A stretch of 64,000 bases of DNA from Mucilaginibacter cryoferens (GTDB taxonomy: Bacteria; Bacteroidota; Bacteroidia; Sphingobacteriales; Sphingobacteriaceae), in the NCBI RefSeq assembly GCF_014205845.1, contig NZ_JACHCR010000013.1, forward strand, positions 62,001-126,000, given 5' to 3'. The first letter of the stretch is position 1; each line of letters begins with the position of its first letter. The position numbers and the translations under genes were made by a program. Below the pieces are notes generated by a model, which searched no databases, had not been told where the DNA came from, and was given only the letters and a program-made list of their open reading frames with translations. Of this stretch, positions 17,463 through 25,721 are shown piece by piece.

Positions 17463-17494
17463 AAATGTAAATATTAATTAAAAAAATAATAAAA

Positions 17495-18361
17495 ATGATT
17501 TTAATTACAGGAGCTACTGGAGGATTGGGAAATGCAACAATCGAATCGCTCTTAAAAAAAGGATTCCAGCCTAATGAAATTACAGCTTTAGTAAGAGATG
17601 AAAATAAAGCAGCCGATTTAAAAAACAAAGGTGTTCAAATAAAAATCGGCAACTATAATGACTATGATTCTCTGAAAGCTGCGCTTTTGGGAGTCGATAA
17701 GCTATTATTAGTCTCGTCAAATGAAATGGTGGACAGACTCGTTCAGCACAAGAACGTTATCGATGCCGCTATAGAAAATGGTGTTAAACACATCGTCTAT
17801 ACAGGTATAGATATCCAGAATTACGCCACGACAGCAATTCCTTACGTTAGTCAGATTCACAAGAATACAGCTGATTATCTTCAGGAAGTGGGTATCCCTT
17901 ATACTATATTGGATAATACCCTTTATGCAGACTCGATAGGATTGTTTTCCGGAGAAACATTTTTGGAAACAGGTGTTTTCTTTCCAGCCGGTGATGGAAA
18001 ACTACCGTGGGTACCAAAAGCGGAAATGGGGGAAGCTGCAGCAGTTGTATTAACCACTCCGGGACATGAAGATAAGAATTATGCGATCACCGCAAATACC
18101 GCGTACTCATTTGGCGAAATAGCAGAAATGGTTTCTGAGATAACCGGTAAAGAAGTTAAATATCTTAACCCCGATGCCGACACTTATGTTGAAGGGCTTG
18201 TAAATGCCGGAGTTCCTAAAGAAATCGCTTCTTTTTTAGCCGGTTTTGGAATAGCTATCGGAAACGGTGAATTTGATACGAACCGAACTGATCTCGAAAA
18301 ATTATTGGGAAGAAAACCGACAGAACTTAAAGAATATCTGGCTGGTGTTTACGGTAAGTAA
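17495..18361 (+). CDS. NmrA-family NAD(P)-binding oxidoreductase (QorB/quinone reductase 2-like)
   Basis: 288 residues, atypical SDR. The N-terminal dinucleotide site is ITGATGGLGNATIESLLKKG (Gly-rich TGxxGxxG at about residues 4-11). VSSNEMVDR, YTGIDIQ and the PYTILDNTLYADS segment match NAD(P)H:quinone oxidoreductase 2-type proteins (QorB, YtfG). It would reduce quinones in the cytosol with NADPH. The first ATG is preceded by an A-rich leader without a strong Shine-Dalgarno sequence, normal for this phylum. It is divergent from the HxlR gene, the classic quinone-responsive pair. A perfect terminator hairpin follows the stop. Confidence 0.93.
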   Translation: MILITGATGGLGNATIESLLKKGFQPNEITALVRDENKAADLKNKGVQIKIGNYNDYDSLKAALLGVDKLLLVSSNEMVDRLVQHKNVIDAAIENGVKHIVYTGIDIQNYATTAIPYVSQIHKNTADYLQEVGIPYTILDNTLYADSIGLFSGETFLETGVFFPAGDGKLPWVPKAEMGEAAAVVLTTPGHEDKNYAITANTAYSFGEIAEMVSEITGKEVKYLNPDADTYVEGLVNAGVPKEIASFLAGFGIAIGNGEFDTNRTDLEKLLGRKPTELKEYLAGVYGK

Positions 18362-18368
18362 TCTTCCA

Positions 18369-18411
18369 AACTGTGATTTGTGTGCAAGTATTCCTGACAC
18401 AAATCACAGTT
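18369..18411 (+). terminator. Terminator after the quinone reductase gene
   Basis: AACTGTGATTTGTGT (18369-18383) pairs perfectly over 15 bp with ACACAAATCACAGTT (18397-18411); the loop is 13 bases. AATTTAAG follows rather than a clean T-run, but the stem starts eight bases after the stop codon. Confidence 0.75.
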
Positions 18412-18473
18412 AATTTAAGCATTGGTAAAAAAGGCCTTTGCATTTAAAAACATTTCTTCAAAAAATAAAAATC

Positions 18474-18852
18474 ATGAAAATATAAAAAATCATTTATCGT
18501 TTTTTTACAAGCCTTATTGTCTTAGTAATGATAGCCAATGTCGTTAACTATTTCATAAATCCAGCCATAAAGCCCATTTTCGTCCATATCGGGTTTCCAA
18601 ATTGGTTCCGTGAAGAACTTGGCGTATTTAAGTTACTTGGAGCGTTAACCCATTGCCATTCCATCAATTCCTTCCCGGCTAAAAGAATGGCCCTATTTGG
18701 GGGTTTTTCTTAGTTTCTTTTCCACGATGCCTGCACATTATAATGCCGGAGATCCAGCATTCAATATCATATTTCCTTTTGTAATGATTATTATTTTAGT
18801 TGTTTCCTATGTGAGATATCATAAAGTGGTCGTGGAGGAAACGCCGGCTTAA
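18474..18852 (+). pseudogene. Broken DoxX-like small membrane protein gene
   Basis: The ATG at 18474 gives MKI then an in-frame TAA (18483-18485). The same frame continues IIYRFFTSLIVLVMIANVVN and FREELGVFKLLGALT up to about 18650. The reading then moves by one base to IPSIPSRLKEWP-like and HYNAGDPAFNIIFPFVMI, ending at TAA 18850-18852. Joined, the pieces make an approximately 120-residue protein with four membrane helices resembling the DoxX-like family. One nonsense codon plus one frameshift show it is inactive. A downstream ATG (18528) could only yield a short fragment. It follows the quinone reductase gene; DoxX-like genes often sit near such redox genes. Confidence 0.8.
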
Positions 18853-19004
18853 TTATTCTTTTTGAAGAGAATATCTGATTCTCATAAATCCTAAAATTAA
18901 TTCATCAGCGAATAATGCCTATTGACAAGATGAAATTCATTATTGAGCCAAAAAGGGCTTTTCGGTTCTGAAATATTCTTTCTTTTATTACTAAAATATA
19001 AAAC
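18853..19004. other. Short intergenic stretch upstream of the secreted lectin-like gene
   Basis: About 150 AT-rich bases; presumed promoter region for the gene at 19005. No distinct motif could be assigned. Confidence 0.35.
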
Positions 19005-20156
19005 ATGACTTTTAGAAAGATATTACAGGCCGCGTTTATAATGCTGCTTTTTTGTTTGGGTTGCCATGCGCAAATCAAAAACAATCAAAAAATATTACTA
19101 ATTCCGTTTGAACCTGCCAAGTGGGATACTACGGCCGCTAAAGCAGAATTTGTTGCCTACAAAGGTGCAAAGGCTATTAAAATGCATCCCCACGGCGGCC
19201 AGATCAATGTTAAAGGATTAATGTTTACCAACGGTACAATCGAGTTTGATACGCAGCCGATAGATGCGGAAACAAGGGGCTTTGGCCCAATAGGTATATA
19301 CTTCCGTCAGCAGAATGCAAAGGAAAGCGAATACGTTTACCTGCGTACTAAAGGGGATGACAGTAAGCGCGACAACGACGATATCCAGTATGCACCGGTC
19401 GTAAATGGTGTGCTGCTTTTTAATATGATGTCGCCTTATGATGGGCCGGCACCTGTACACAATAAGGAATGGAACCATGTGAAGTTGGTAGTTTCGGGTA
19501 TGCAAATGCGCGTTTATGTAAACAATATGAATGAACCTGTTTTGGAAATTCCAAGACTGGAAAGCAGCAGCAAAGCCGGAACAATTGGATTCGATGGACT
19601 TGCCTATTTTGCAAACCTGATGGTTAAGCCAAATGATGTAGGAAATTTATCTGCCCTGGAAGGAATAGATCCTACTAAACATGATATGAACTACATCCGA
19701 AACTGGGACGTTACAGCCTCCAGGATTATGGGACAGGGTAAAGAATTAACGACAGATGATCTACCCAAAGATTCCACCCAATGGCACCAGATCACTGCTG
19801 AAAGGCGCGGTGTTATCAACTTGTCCCGGAAATTCGGAGCAAGCGACACCGGGCGTTACGTTTGGTTAAAAACTACTATTAATTCTACAAAGGAGCAGGT
19901 GATGCAGATGCAACTTGGTTTTTGTGATGAAGTATATGTTTTCGCGAATAGTAAACTAATTGATGCAGATAAAAATCAATTTGGGCTTCCGCTCGCCAAA
20001 TTTCCGAACGGGTGCCTGAATATTGATAATTCGATGGTCAACATCCCGCTTAAAGTTGGTGCCAATACTTTATTGATAGGTGTAGTGAATAACTTTTACA
20101 GTTGGGGCATTATCGCCAGGCTGAGGAATTTAAGCGGTATTTCGCTAAAAAATTGA
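19005..20156 (+). CDS. Secreted two-domain protein of unknown function, LamG/DUF1080-like N-terminal domain (paralogue A)
   Basis: 383 residues with a signal peptide whose core is FIMLLFCLGCHAQ (about 12-24; CHAQ could be SPI or SPII). Residues about 30-210 look like a concanavalin-type beta sandwich (FTNGTIEFDTQP, GIYFRQQNA, YVYLRT, EWNHVKLVVSGMQMRVYVNN, GTIGFDGLAYFANL), as in DUF1080/LamG proteins. Residues about 230-383 form a second beta-rich domain (AERRGVINLSRKF, YVWLKTTINS, DEVYVFANSKL, IPLKVGANTLLIGV) resembling a jelly-roll end domain. I do not recognise a catalytic motif. A full-length paralogue lies at 20775-21974 on the other strand, sharing motifs along its whole length. It is probably glycan-binding. 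Confidence 0.8.
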   Translation: MTFRKILQAAFIMLLFCLGCHAQIKNNQKILLIPFEPAKWDTTAAKAEFVAYKGAKAIKMHPHGGQINVKGLMFTNGTIEFDTQPIDAETRGFGPIGIYFRQQNAKESEYVYLRTKGDDSKRDNDDIQYAPVVNGVLLFNMMSPYDGPAPVHNKEWNHVKLVVSGMQMRVYVNNMNEPVLEIPRLESSSKAGTIGFDGLAYFANLMVKPNDVGNLSALEGIDPTKHDMNYIRNWDVTASRIMGQGKELTTDDLPKDSTQWHQITAERRGVINLSRKFGASDTGRYVWLKTTINSTKEQVMQMQLGFCDEVYVFANSKLIDADKNQFGLPLAKFPNGCLNIDNSMVNIPLKVGANTLLIGVVNNFYSWGIIARLRNLSGISLKN

Positions 20157-20298
20157 AAGGGTAAAGCCCATGAGCATATAAAATTATTACTTCATGAATA
20201 TATAATTTACTTCAATAGGTTGACAGTATGTAATTCATTATTTTAACAAGTAAGCCTAAAATCTACTTCTCTGTATTTTTAATTAAAATTTGATGCCA

Positions 20299-20601
20299 AT
20301 GAATATGCTTATCGAAACAATCAAAAGCACTGTACCTGTCTCACTGAAAGATGAAAAATTATAATGAAACTATTTCACAAAAGATGAACGTTTGTTGGAA
20401 GAAGGGCAGATTTGTCGCTATTTGAGCCTTATAGCGTAGGGATTAGTCAGGTATTACTCGTTCACTAACGGTGAAGAACATACTAATTACTTTAATAAAG
20501 AAGGAGAACGAGTCTGCGATTATCCGAGCTTCATTTCTAAAACACTGACAACGATATCTTATATAAGCCTTGGAGGTTCATCAGAATCTCCACATAGTTG
20601 A
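20299..20601 (+). pseudogene. Decayed Crp/Fnr-family regulator, N-terminal part only
   Basis: ATG at 20299 opens MNMLIETIKSTVPVSLKDEK and stops at TAA 20362-20364. A frame change then gives NYFTKDERLLEEGQICRYLS, an in-frame TAG (about 20437), and GLVRYYSFTNGEEHTNYFNK, VCDYPSFISK. This is the cNMP-binding (effector) domain seen in the intact Crp-like genes nearby (EGQICRYL matches EGDVCKYI and QGDVCRHF). The DNA-binding half is absent. At least one frameshift and one nonsense codon. It lies between the two paralogous secreted-protein genes. Confidence 0.78.
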
Positions 20602-20706
20602 CCTGGCCTAATTTTATGAGGCCACGGGCCTTTTTGATCAGTTTCTGAATGTCTCGTCCTGGTTTTACTTGTCGTTAACGGTAAATCAGTGATTACAATA
20701 AATAAA

Positions 20707-20733
20707 AACAGCCGGTTGTTGTAACCGGCTGTT
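20707..20733 (-). terminator. Rho-independent terminator for the minus-strand secreted-protein gene
   Basis: AACAGCCGGTT (20707-20717) and AACCGGCTGTT (20723-20733) form a perfect 11-bp GC-rich stem with a five-base loop. On the minus strand it runs directly into TTTTTATTTATT. It lies 42 bases beyond the stop of the gene at 20775. Confidence 0.9.
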
Positions 20734-20774
20734 CTATTTCAGAAATTATCAATTTTCTTATCAGCTTTAAAAGG

Positions 20775-21974
20775 TCAATTTGCGATGTTCAGGTTAGCAA
20801 GGCTCTCCACTCTTGCCATTATTCCCCAGCCATACAAAGGTGCTGCAATACCAATAATTATTTCATTATCTCCCTGATTTAAGGGAATTTCAATTGTAGC
20901 ATTCGTAACAGCTATTCGTCCTCCGGGATTTTTGGCATAACGCTGCCCGGCTTCGTTCTTCCCTTCATATAACAGCCTTTTATTAATGAAAACATAAACT
21001 TCTTTATTAAATCCAAAATCCACTTTAATGGTCTGCTTCGCGCTGCTTTTTACAACGGTTTTCAACCATACATAACGGTTATTCACCGGGTAACTGGTTA
21101 GTTCCGTACTTTCAAATTTGCGGTACAGGTTCATCAGGCCGCGGCGTTCTGCGGTAATCGGCATCCATTTTACGGTATCTCCGGGAAGGTCATTTTCTGT
21201 TAATTGCCGGCCTTTATCCAATTTACGGGGATAACTTACCTGCCAGCTGCGGATGTAATTCGGGTCGTTATTGGTGAGGTCGAAACCAGCGGCAGGAGAC
21301 AGACCTTCAGTTTGATCAGGCCTGATGACCAGGTTGGCAAAGATCGCCTCCCCATCAAAGGATATTCCACCGGCAGCATAGTTCCCTTCCAATCGCGAAA
21401 CGACCAGTGCAGGTGTATCCCTGCTGTTAATATAAACCAACATTTGCGCGCCGGAGATAATAAGTTTAAAGTGGTTCCAGTCTTTATTATGAATCAGCGC
21501 ATACCCGCGAAAAGGGGTCATAACATCCCACAGATTTACCGAGCTGATAACCGGGGTATATTGAATGGCATCGTCCCTTTGTAACGATTCGTCCTCTTGG
21601 GTCCTCAAATAAAGGCTTTCAAAGTTAAAATTATCCTTCTGATGAAAATTGATTGCCATTTCATCGGTATAGTTTCCCTCTACAGGCCGGGCATCGAACT
21701 CGATCGTTCCGTTAGTAAAGTTAAAATCCTTCAGTAAAATTGGCCTTGTTTGTCTGGAGCTGACAGGCAAAATTTTCATTGCATGTACTCCTTTATAGGT
21801 CAAAAACTCTGCCTTCCGCTGGGACGTGTCGAAACGGGACGCTTCAAAGGGGATTCGGATAATTTTCCCTTGTGCAGAAGAATGGGTTTGTGCGACTGCA
21901 TATTGCTGTACGGACAGGCAAACTATCAGGCTCAGGTATGTAAGTAAGTTACTTATTGCGTTTTTGATTTTCAT
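20775..21974 (-). CDS. Secreted two-domain protein of unknown function, LamG/DUF1080-like (paralogue B)
   Basis: 399 residues with a signal peptide (LTYLSLIVCLSVQQYAVAQ, about 11-29). It shares the layout and many motifs of the protein at 19005-20156: IPFEASRFDTSQRKAEFLTYKG, FTNGTIEFDARP, LYLRTQ, DAIQYTPV, DWNHFKLIISGAQMLVYINS, ISFDGEAIFANL, YIRSWQV, ITAERRGLMNLYRKFES, YVWLKTVVKSS, KEVYVFINKRLL, YGWGIMARVESL. Two beta-rich domains and no catalytic motif recognised. The pair faces each other (convergent), with a dead Crp fragment between them, which suggests duplication with inversion. Probably exported and sugar-binding; function is not known. Confidence 0.8.
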   Translation of the reverse strand: MKIKNAISNLLTYLSLIVCLSVQQYAVAQTHSSAQGKIIRIPFEASRFDTSQRKAEFLTYKGVHAMKILPVSSRQTRPILLKDFNFTNGTIEFDARPVEGNYTDEMAINFHQKDNFNFESLYLRTQEDESLQRDDAIQYTPVISSVNLWDVMTPFRGYALIHNKDWNHFKLIISGAQMLVYINSRDTPALVVSRLEGNYAAGGISFDGEAIFANLVIRPDQTEGLSPAAGFDLTNNDPNYIRSWQVSYPRKLDKGRQLTENDLPGDTVKWMPITAERRGLMNLYRKFESTELTSYPVNNRYVWLKTVVKSSAKQTIKVDFGFNKEVYVFINKRLLYEGKNEAGQRYAKNPGGRIAVTNATIEIPLNQGDNEIIIGIAAPLYGWGIMARVESLANLNIAN

Positions 21975-22157
21975 TTTGAAATTTTAATTTTTAATAAATA
22001 AATAAGCCGGTCAGATAGATAATAGCAGAACACATTATTATCAGCAGCTGACAGGTATTTTAACAAGCCTATTAAAAATCAAATTCTAAAATTCTCGAGA
22101 CGTAAGAATAGCGGCACAGAACGCCCGGTTTGTAGTGGCCGGTAGATTGCAATGCGG

Positions 22158-22469
22158 TCATTTACAGGTTGATATTGCATTTTTTTGCAAATACATGAAC
22201 CTCCTTGGCTGTAATTCGGCCAAGGAGGTTATCTGCTGCTTAACGACTGATGAGGCGGTTCTGGCATTATTAATTTCTTTACAGATATTCTTGCAGCAGC
22301 TTTTTTCAGGGGGCTGTTTGGTGGCCATTCCAGTACACCGCCGATCTCCGGAAACCATGATGCGCATGGTTGCTTTAGGCTCCATTCCTAGTTTGCAGCA
22401 CGACGTTACTTGAGCGGAAAAGCCTAAGTAACATATTGTGAAGAGGAAGGCGATCACCCGTTTGAACAT
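22158..22469 (-). CDS. Small secreted cysteine-rich protein
   Basis: 103 residues beginning with a convincing signal peptide (MFKRVIAFLFTICYLGFSAQ). The mature part has paired cysteines (SCCKLG, KSCCKN, further single Cys) and a PPEKSCC motif, so it resembles the Bacteroidota HYC_CC_PP group of small exported Cys-rich proteins, although the HYC triplet itself is missing. A metal-related or disulfide-bonded role is only a guess. It starts 15 bases after the stop of the SDR gene on the same strand and may be cotranscribed. The overlapping plus-strand ORF at 22135-22413 is rejected because it lacks such a signal. Confidence 0.6.
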   Translation of the reverse strand: MFKRVIAFLFTICYLGFSAQVTSCCKLGMEPKATMRIMVSGDRRCTGMATKQPPEKSCCKNICKEINNARTASSVVKQQITSLAELQPRRFMYLQKNAISTCK

Positions 22470-22484
22470 AGTGCAAATATGGAT

Positions 22485-23243
22485 TTAAAAACCATACATA
22501 CCACCCGACACGGAAATTTGCTCTCCCGTAATCCAGGCTGCATCATCGGAAGCAAGAAATACAACAGCTTTCGCAATATCTTCGGGCTGACCTCTACGCC
22601 CCAGCGGCGTATTGGCGACAAACATTTTCTCATAGTCGCTGCCGGCAGTAACGCCCGCGCTGGTTGCACCTTCTGTTTCCGTAGCGCCTGGCAAAATAGA
22701 ATTGATACGAATGTTTTTCGCACCCAGTTCTTTCGATAACGCGATGGTGAAAGCATCTAGTGCCGCCTTAGTTGAAGAGTACAATGAGGCTCCGGGAAGC
22801 GGGTATTTGCTTGCACCCGAACTGATATTTATAATGTTGCCGCCCTTATCGCCAAATAATTTTAAAGCCGCCTGAATAGTCAGGATAGGCCCCAACACAT
22901 TGACGTTGAAACTCTGATGAAAAGCTGCTACCGATATCTGTTCAATAGGTGCGTATCCTTGAGAAACCGCGTTGTTGACCAAAATATCCAATGTGCCGAA
23001 AGCCGTCTTTGTTTCTTCAAACAACCTAATCACATCCGCTTCATTAGATACATCGGCCTGTACTGCGATGGCTATGCCTCCATTGTCGGTGATGGCTTTT
23101 ACCACTTTATCTGCTCCTTCTTTGCTGGAAGCATAATTTACAACAACCTTTGCGCCTTCTGCCGCAAAGTGTTTTGCGATAGATGCGCCTATTCCTTTTG
23201 AAGCACCGGTTACTACCGCTACTTTGTTTTTTAATTTACTCAT
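22485..23243 (-). CDS. Short-chain dehydrogenase/reductase (classical SDR, glucose-1-dehydrogenase-like)
   Basis: 252 residues, typical length. Cofactor motif TGASKGIGASIAKHFA (about 13-28), NNAVSQG (the NNAG position, about 88), catalytic Ser in NISSGASKYPLPG (about 139), and YSSTK (about 154-158) with Tyr and Lys. IRINSILPGATETEG and the C-terminal WITGEQISVSGGMYGF complete the family pattern. The Asn-Tyr stretch after the second strand (VVNYASS) suggests NADP(H) preference. Substrate unknown. A Crp-like regulator gene lies 200 bases upstream on the same strand, probably its controller. Confidence 0.95.
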   Translation of the reverse strand: MSKLKNKVAVVTGASKGIGASIAKHFAAEGAKVVVNYASSKEGADKVVKAITDNGGIAIAVQADVSNEADVIRLFEETKTAFGTLDILVNNAVSQGYAPIEQISVAAFHQSFNVNVLGPILTIQAALKLFGDKGGNIINISSGASKYPLPGASLYSSTKAALDAFTIALSKELGAKNIRINSILPGATETEGATSAGVTAGSDYEKMFVANTPLGRRGQPEDIAKAVVFLASDDAAWITGEQISVSGGMYGF

Positions 23244-23443
23244 TATTTCTATTTGTTAATACATCTTTTGTTGATATCCAAAGATGCTATGCTTTAACGA
23301 ACCGCGTGTTGACATGGATCATTAAATACGCTTGATATAGGTCAACTCAAGGTGATGACCTATAACAAATAAGCTTGATAACGAATTGTAAAATAGCAGC
23401 TTAAGATAGAGGCAAAAAATGAAGGTAGCAGAAAGCTAAAGGC

Positions 23444-24031
23444 CTATTTAAAAGAGTTTTTCCGTATTCTACTCAAAGTTTCCGGGGATAAACCCAGATA
23501 AGAAGCGAGCATGTTTTGCGGGAACCGCTGCAGAAAATGCGGATAATTGCTGATCAAATCCTCGTAACGCTCTTCAGCAGTAAAGCTCATAGCGGCCTGC
23601 ATTCTGTTCTGGTTTGCAATGGTGTAATTTTGACTGATTACGTTCGCCATCGCCGAAAAGGCAGGTATCTGCTTAAGAAACTCCTCAATTTGAGCATTGG
23701 TTGATTGCAGAACCTCCAGATCCTCCAGCGCTTCAATATTAAAGCGACTTGGCGTTAATAGGTAAAAGCTTTCAAAATCGGCCAGCCACCAGTTTTCCAA
23801 AGATAATTTCAGTATATGTTCATGCCCTTTTTCATCTACCGTAAAGGTCCTGGCAGATCCTTTTACAATAAACCCAATATATTTGCATACGTCTCCTTCC
23901 TGTAAAAAGTATTGCCGTTTTCGAAGTTTTTTGGGTTTGAAATGTACCGTCAACAAATGCTTATCATCGTCTGAAAGCTGTTTGCCTGATATTTCTTGAA
24001 TGTAATTGAAAAGTGCTTCAAAATTGGCCAT
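23444..24031 (-). CDS. Crp/Fnr family transcriptional regulator
   Basis: 195 residues. The cNMP-binding-like domain (about 25-110) has the conserved RQYFLQEGDVCKYIGFIVKGSARTFTVDEKG and ENWWLADFESFYLLTPS segments seen in Bacteroidota Crp-like proteins. The C-terminal helix-turn-helix (about 150-193) reads FTAEERYEDLISNYPHFLQRFPQNMLASYLGLSPETLSRIRKN. The phosphate-binding-cassette residues for cAMP are not conserved, so the ligand is probably not cAMP. It precedes the SDR gene on the same strand and likely regulates it. Confidence 0.94.
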   Translation of the reverse strand: MANFEALFNYIQEISGKQLSDDDKHLLTVHFKPKKLRKRQYFLQEGDVCKYIGFIVKGSARTFTVDEKGHEHILKLSLENWWLADFESFYLLTPSRFNIEALEDLEVLQSTNAQIEEFLKQIPAFSAMANVISQNYTIANQNRMQAAMSFTAEERYEDLISNYPHFLQRFPQNMLASYLGLSPETLSRIRKNSFK

Positions 24032-24176
24032 CGTTCAAGTATATAATTATTCGCAATTTACTCAATTTAAAACATAGCTCAATTTTGAAGATAATCCCTT
24101 ACGCCCTCGCTTCAATCAACCGTGGTTCCCTTTGTCCACGAGGCAGGATCGCATTGAAATTTGCGATCTCGATTCA

Positions 24177-24800
24177 TTAGTCGAACTTGACCAGGTCCTT
24201 AAAGATCAGCTGCCCCCAGCTATTTCCGCGCGCCTGCACCAGCAGTCCGCCTTCCGAAAGCCCGCCAAGGTTGATCGGTGCGAAACCGAGATTTTCTGCA
24301 AGCGCACCAATCTCCGCTGCCGCGCCGTCATCGTCGCTCGCCAGGAACACAACTCTCCTGCCACCATCTACGGCCGGATCTTGCTCAAGAATGGCAGCGC
24401 CCAAATGGTTGAAGCCCTTAACCAGTTTTCCACCAATGAAGGCCTGCGCGACGAACCTTGCGGAAGGCTGTCCTCCTAGTTTTTCAGGGGGCACGCCGTA
24501 GGCATTGGTTAAATCGACGATGGTTTTCCCCTGCCAGTTGGGCAGCGCCTTCGCGACATCCGGGTGCGATTCAAAATGCACAGCCAAAAAGATGACGTCG
24601 GCCTTAACAGCTTCCGCCAATGTTGTGGGAATGATCCCGGGTCCGATCGCGGCCGCAGCGGATGCAAAGCTTTTGGGGTCGCGCGTGGTTGCAACTGATA
24701 CTTCGATGCCGTTGCGGGCAAACGCCTTGGCCAGGGCCTGGCCGATATTGCCGAAGCCAATAATTGCGTAGCTTGCTATGTTGTTTTCTGATTTACTCAT
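24177..24800 (-). CDS. NADPH-dependent F420-reductase-like NAD(P)-binding protein, GC-rich (probably acquired)
   Basis: 207 residues. Rossmann motif IIGFGNIGQALAKAFARNG (about 13-31), followed by VATTRDP, which fits binding of the NADPH phosphate. VIFLAVHFESHPDV, KTIVDLTNAYG, GKLVKGFNHLGA and RRVVFLASDD match the F420-dependent NADP reductase-like (COG2085) family. The F420 cofactor itself is not expected in this phylum, so a different redox partner is likely. Base composition differs sharply from its neighbours: 38 of 60 G+C at 24601-24660 versus 22 of 60 at 25441-25500, and codons are GC-ending, which points to transfer from a GC-rich bacterium. Confidence 0.88.
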   Translation of the reverse strand: MSKSENNIASYAIIGFGNIGQALAKAFARNGIEVSVATTRDPKSFASAAAAIGPGIIPTTLAEAVKADVIFLAVHFESHPDVAKALPNWQGKTIVDLTNAYGVPPEKLGGQPSARFVAQAFIGGKLVKGFNHLGAAILEQDPAVDGGRRVVFLASDDDGAAAEIGALAENLGFAPINLGGLSEGGLLVQARGNSWGQLIFKDLVKFD

Positions 24801-24825
24801 TTTGAAAATTATTTTAATTATTTAA

Positions 24826-24850
24826 CGGCACGGGTTACAAACCCGCGCCG
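24826..24850 (-). terminator. GC hairpin between the two oxidoreductase genes
   Basis: CGGCACGGGT (24826-24835) pairs with ACCCGCGCCG (24841-24850) with one wobble pair and a five-base loop. On the minus strand TTAAATAATT follows. It lies 13 bases past the stop of the SDR gene at 24863 and 26 bases before the F420-like gene; a weak terminator or part of the imported segment. Confidence 0.5.
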
Positions 24851-24862
24851 CCGTGGGGTCAA

Positions 24863-25615
24863 TTATTTAGACAAATAGGTCATACCACCATCAACGAGGA
24901 TTTCGGCACCAAGCAAAAACGAAGAATCATCAGAAGCCAGGAAAACCGCTGTTTTGCCAATGTCAGATGGTTGCCCAATTCTGCCTATCGGCATTTCACT
25001 TGCAAAGTGTTTTTTTATACCTTCAATTTGTTCTGCGGGAACAAACTTTTCAAATGCTGGTGTATCTGTTGTACCTGGTGTTATAACATTTGCTCTGATT
25101 TTTCTATCTAAAAGATCGCTTGAAAATCCTTTTGCCAAAAAGATTACGGCCGCTTTTGCAGCACCATAAAGCGTAAAATTCGGATATGCACGATGTGCTG
25201 CGTTTGACCCGATAAGAATAATAGAGCCACCATCATTTATATAGGGCAGTGCTTTATGAACAGTAAAGTAAACACTTTTCAGGTTTAAATCAATTGTCTT
25301 GTCAAACTCGGCTTCGCCTAGATTTGCCACAGTTCCTACAGTTCCAGCACCCGCATTGGCTACAACCACGTCTATTTTACCAAATTTTTCAAATGTTTCT
25401 TTAAACACTCTTCCCAGATCGGCAACGTTGGTTACATCGGCATTTATGGCTATAAAATTATCGCCAAGTTGAGCCACAGCACTATCTAAAGCTTTCTGAT
25501 TTCTGCCGACAATAACTCCTTTTGCACCTTCATTTTTAAATTCCTGGGCAATGCCCAACCCAATACCACTATTACCACCTGTAATAACTGCTACTTTATT
25601 TTTTAATCTACTCAT
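24863..25615 (-). CDS. Short-chain dehydrogenase/reductase (classical SDR)
   Basis: 250 residues. TGGNSGIGLGIAQEFKNEG (about 12-30) is the cofactor site; GRNQ after strand two suggests NADP(H). ANAGAG (NNAG position, about 87), Ser in ILIGSNAAH (about 134) and YGAAK (about 149-153) provide the catalytic triad; ILVDGGMTYLS is the usual C-terminus. Substrate unknown. It is divergent from an HxlR gene (start 25722) with 106 bases between them that contain repeated GTTA/TAAC half-sites and two TAnnTTTG-type boxes, so HxlR control is likely. Codon use is ordinary, unlike the GC-rich gene downstream. Confidence 0.95.
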   Translation of the reverse strand: MSRLKNKVAVITGGNSGIGLGIAQEFKNEGAKGVIVGRNQKALDSAVAQLGDNFIAINADVTNVADLGRVFKETFEKFGKIDVVVANAGAGTVGTVANLGEAEFDKTIDLNLKSVYFTVHKALPYINDGGSIILIGSNAAHRAYPNFTLYGAAKAAVIFLAKGFSSDLLDRKIRANVITPGTTDTPAFEKFVPAEQIEGIKKHFASEMPIGRIGQPSDIGKTAVFLASDDSSFLLGAEILVDGGMTYLSK

Positions 25616-25642
25616 TATTTCGTTTTTTTTAAGATTGAGTTA

Positions 25643-25679
25643 CAAAGGTAAATCACTGAAGTTATTTTTAGTAACTTTG
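25643..25679. promoter_or_regulatory. Divergent -7 boxes and HxlR half-sites between SDR and HxlR genes
   Basis: TAACTTTG at 25672-25679 (plus) and TACCTTTG read on the minus strand from 25650 to 25643 both match the Bacteroidota -7 consensus TAnnTTTG, one for each divergent gene. AGTTA-N7-TAACT (about 25660-25676) overlaps the plus-strand box, with further GTAAC copies near 25696 and 25714, consistent with an HxlR operator blocking transcription. Confidence 0.55.
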
Positions 25680-25721
25680 TACTTAATAATAACAGTAACA
25701 TCGGTGTAACCAAGTAACATT

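Noticed and set aside
17380..17628. 82-codon minus-strand ORF across the HxlR/reductase spacer
   Set aside because: It overlaps the start of the well-supported reductase gene and the operator region, and has no protein-like motif.
22135..22413. 92-codon plus-strand ORF opposite the Cys-rich gene
   Set aside because: The opposite strand has a convincing signal peptide; this one does not.
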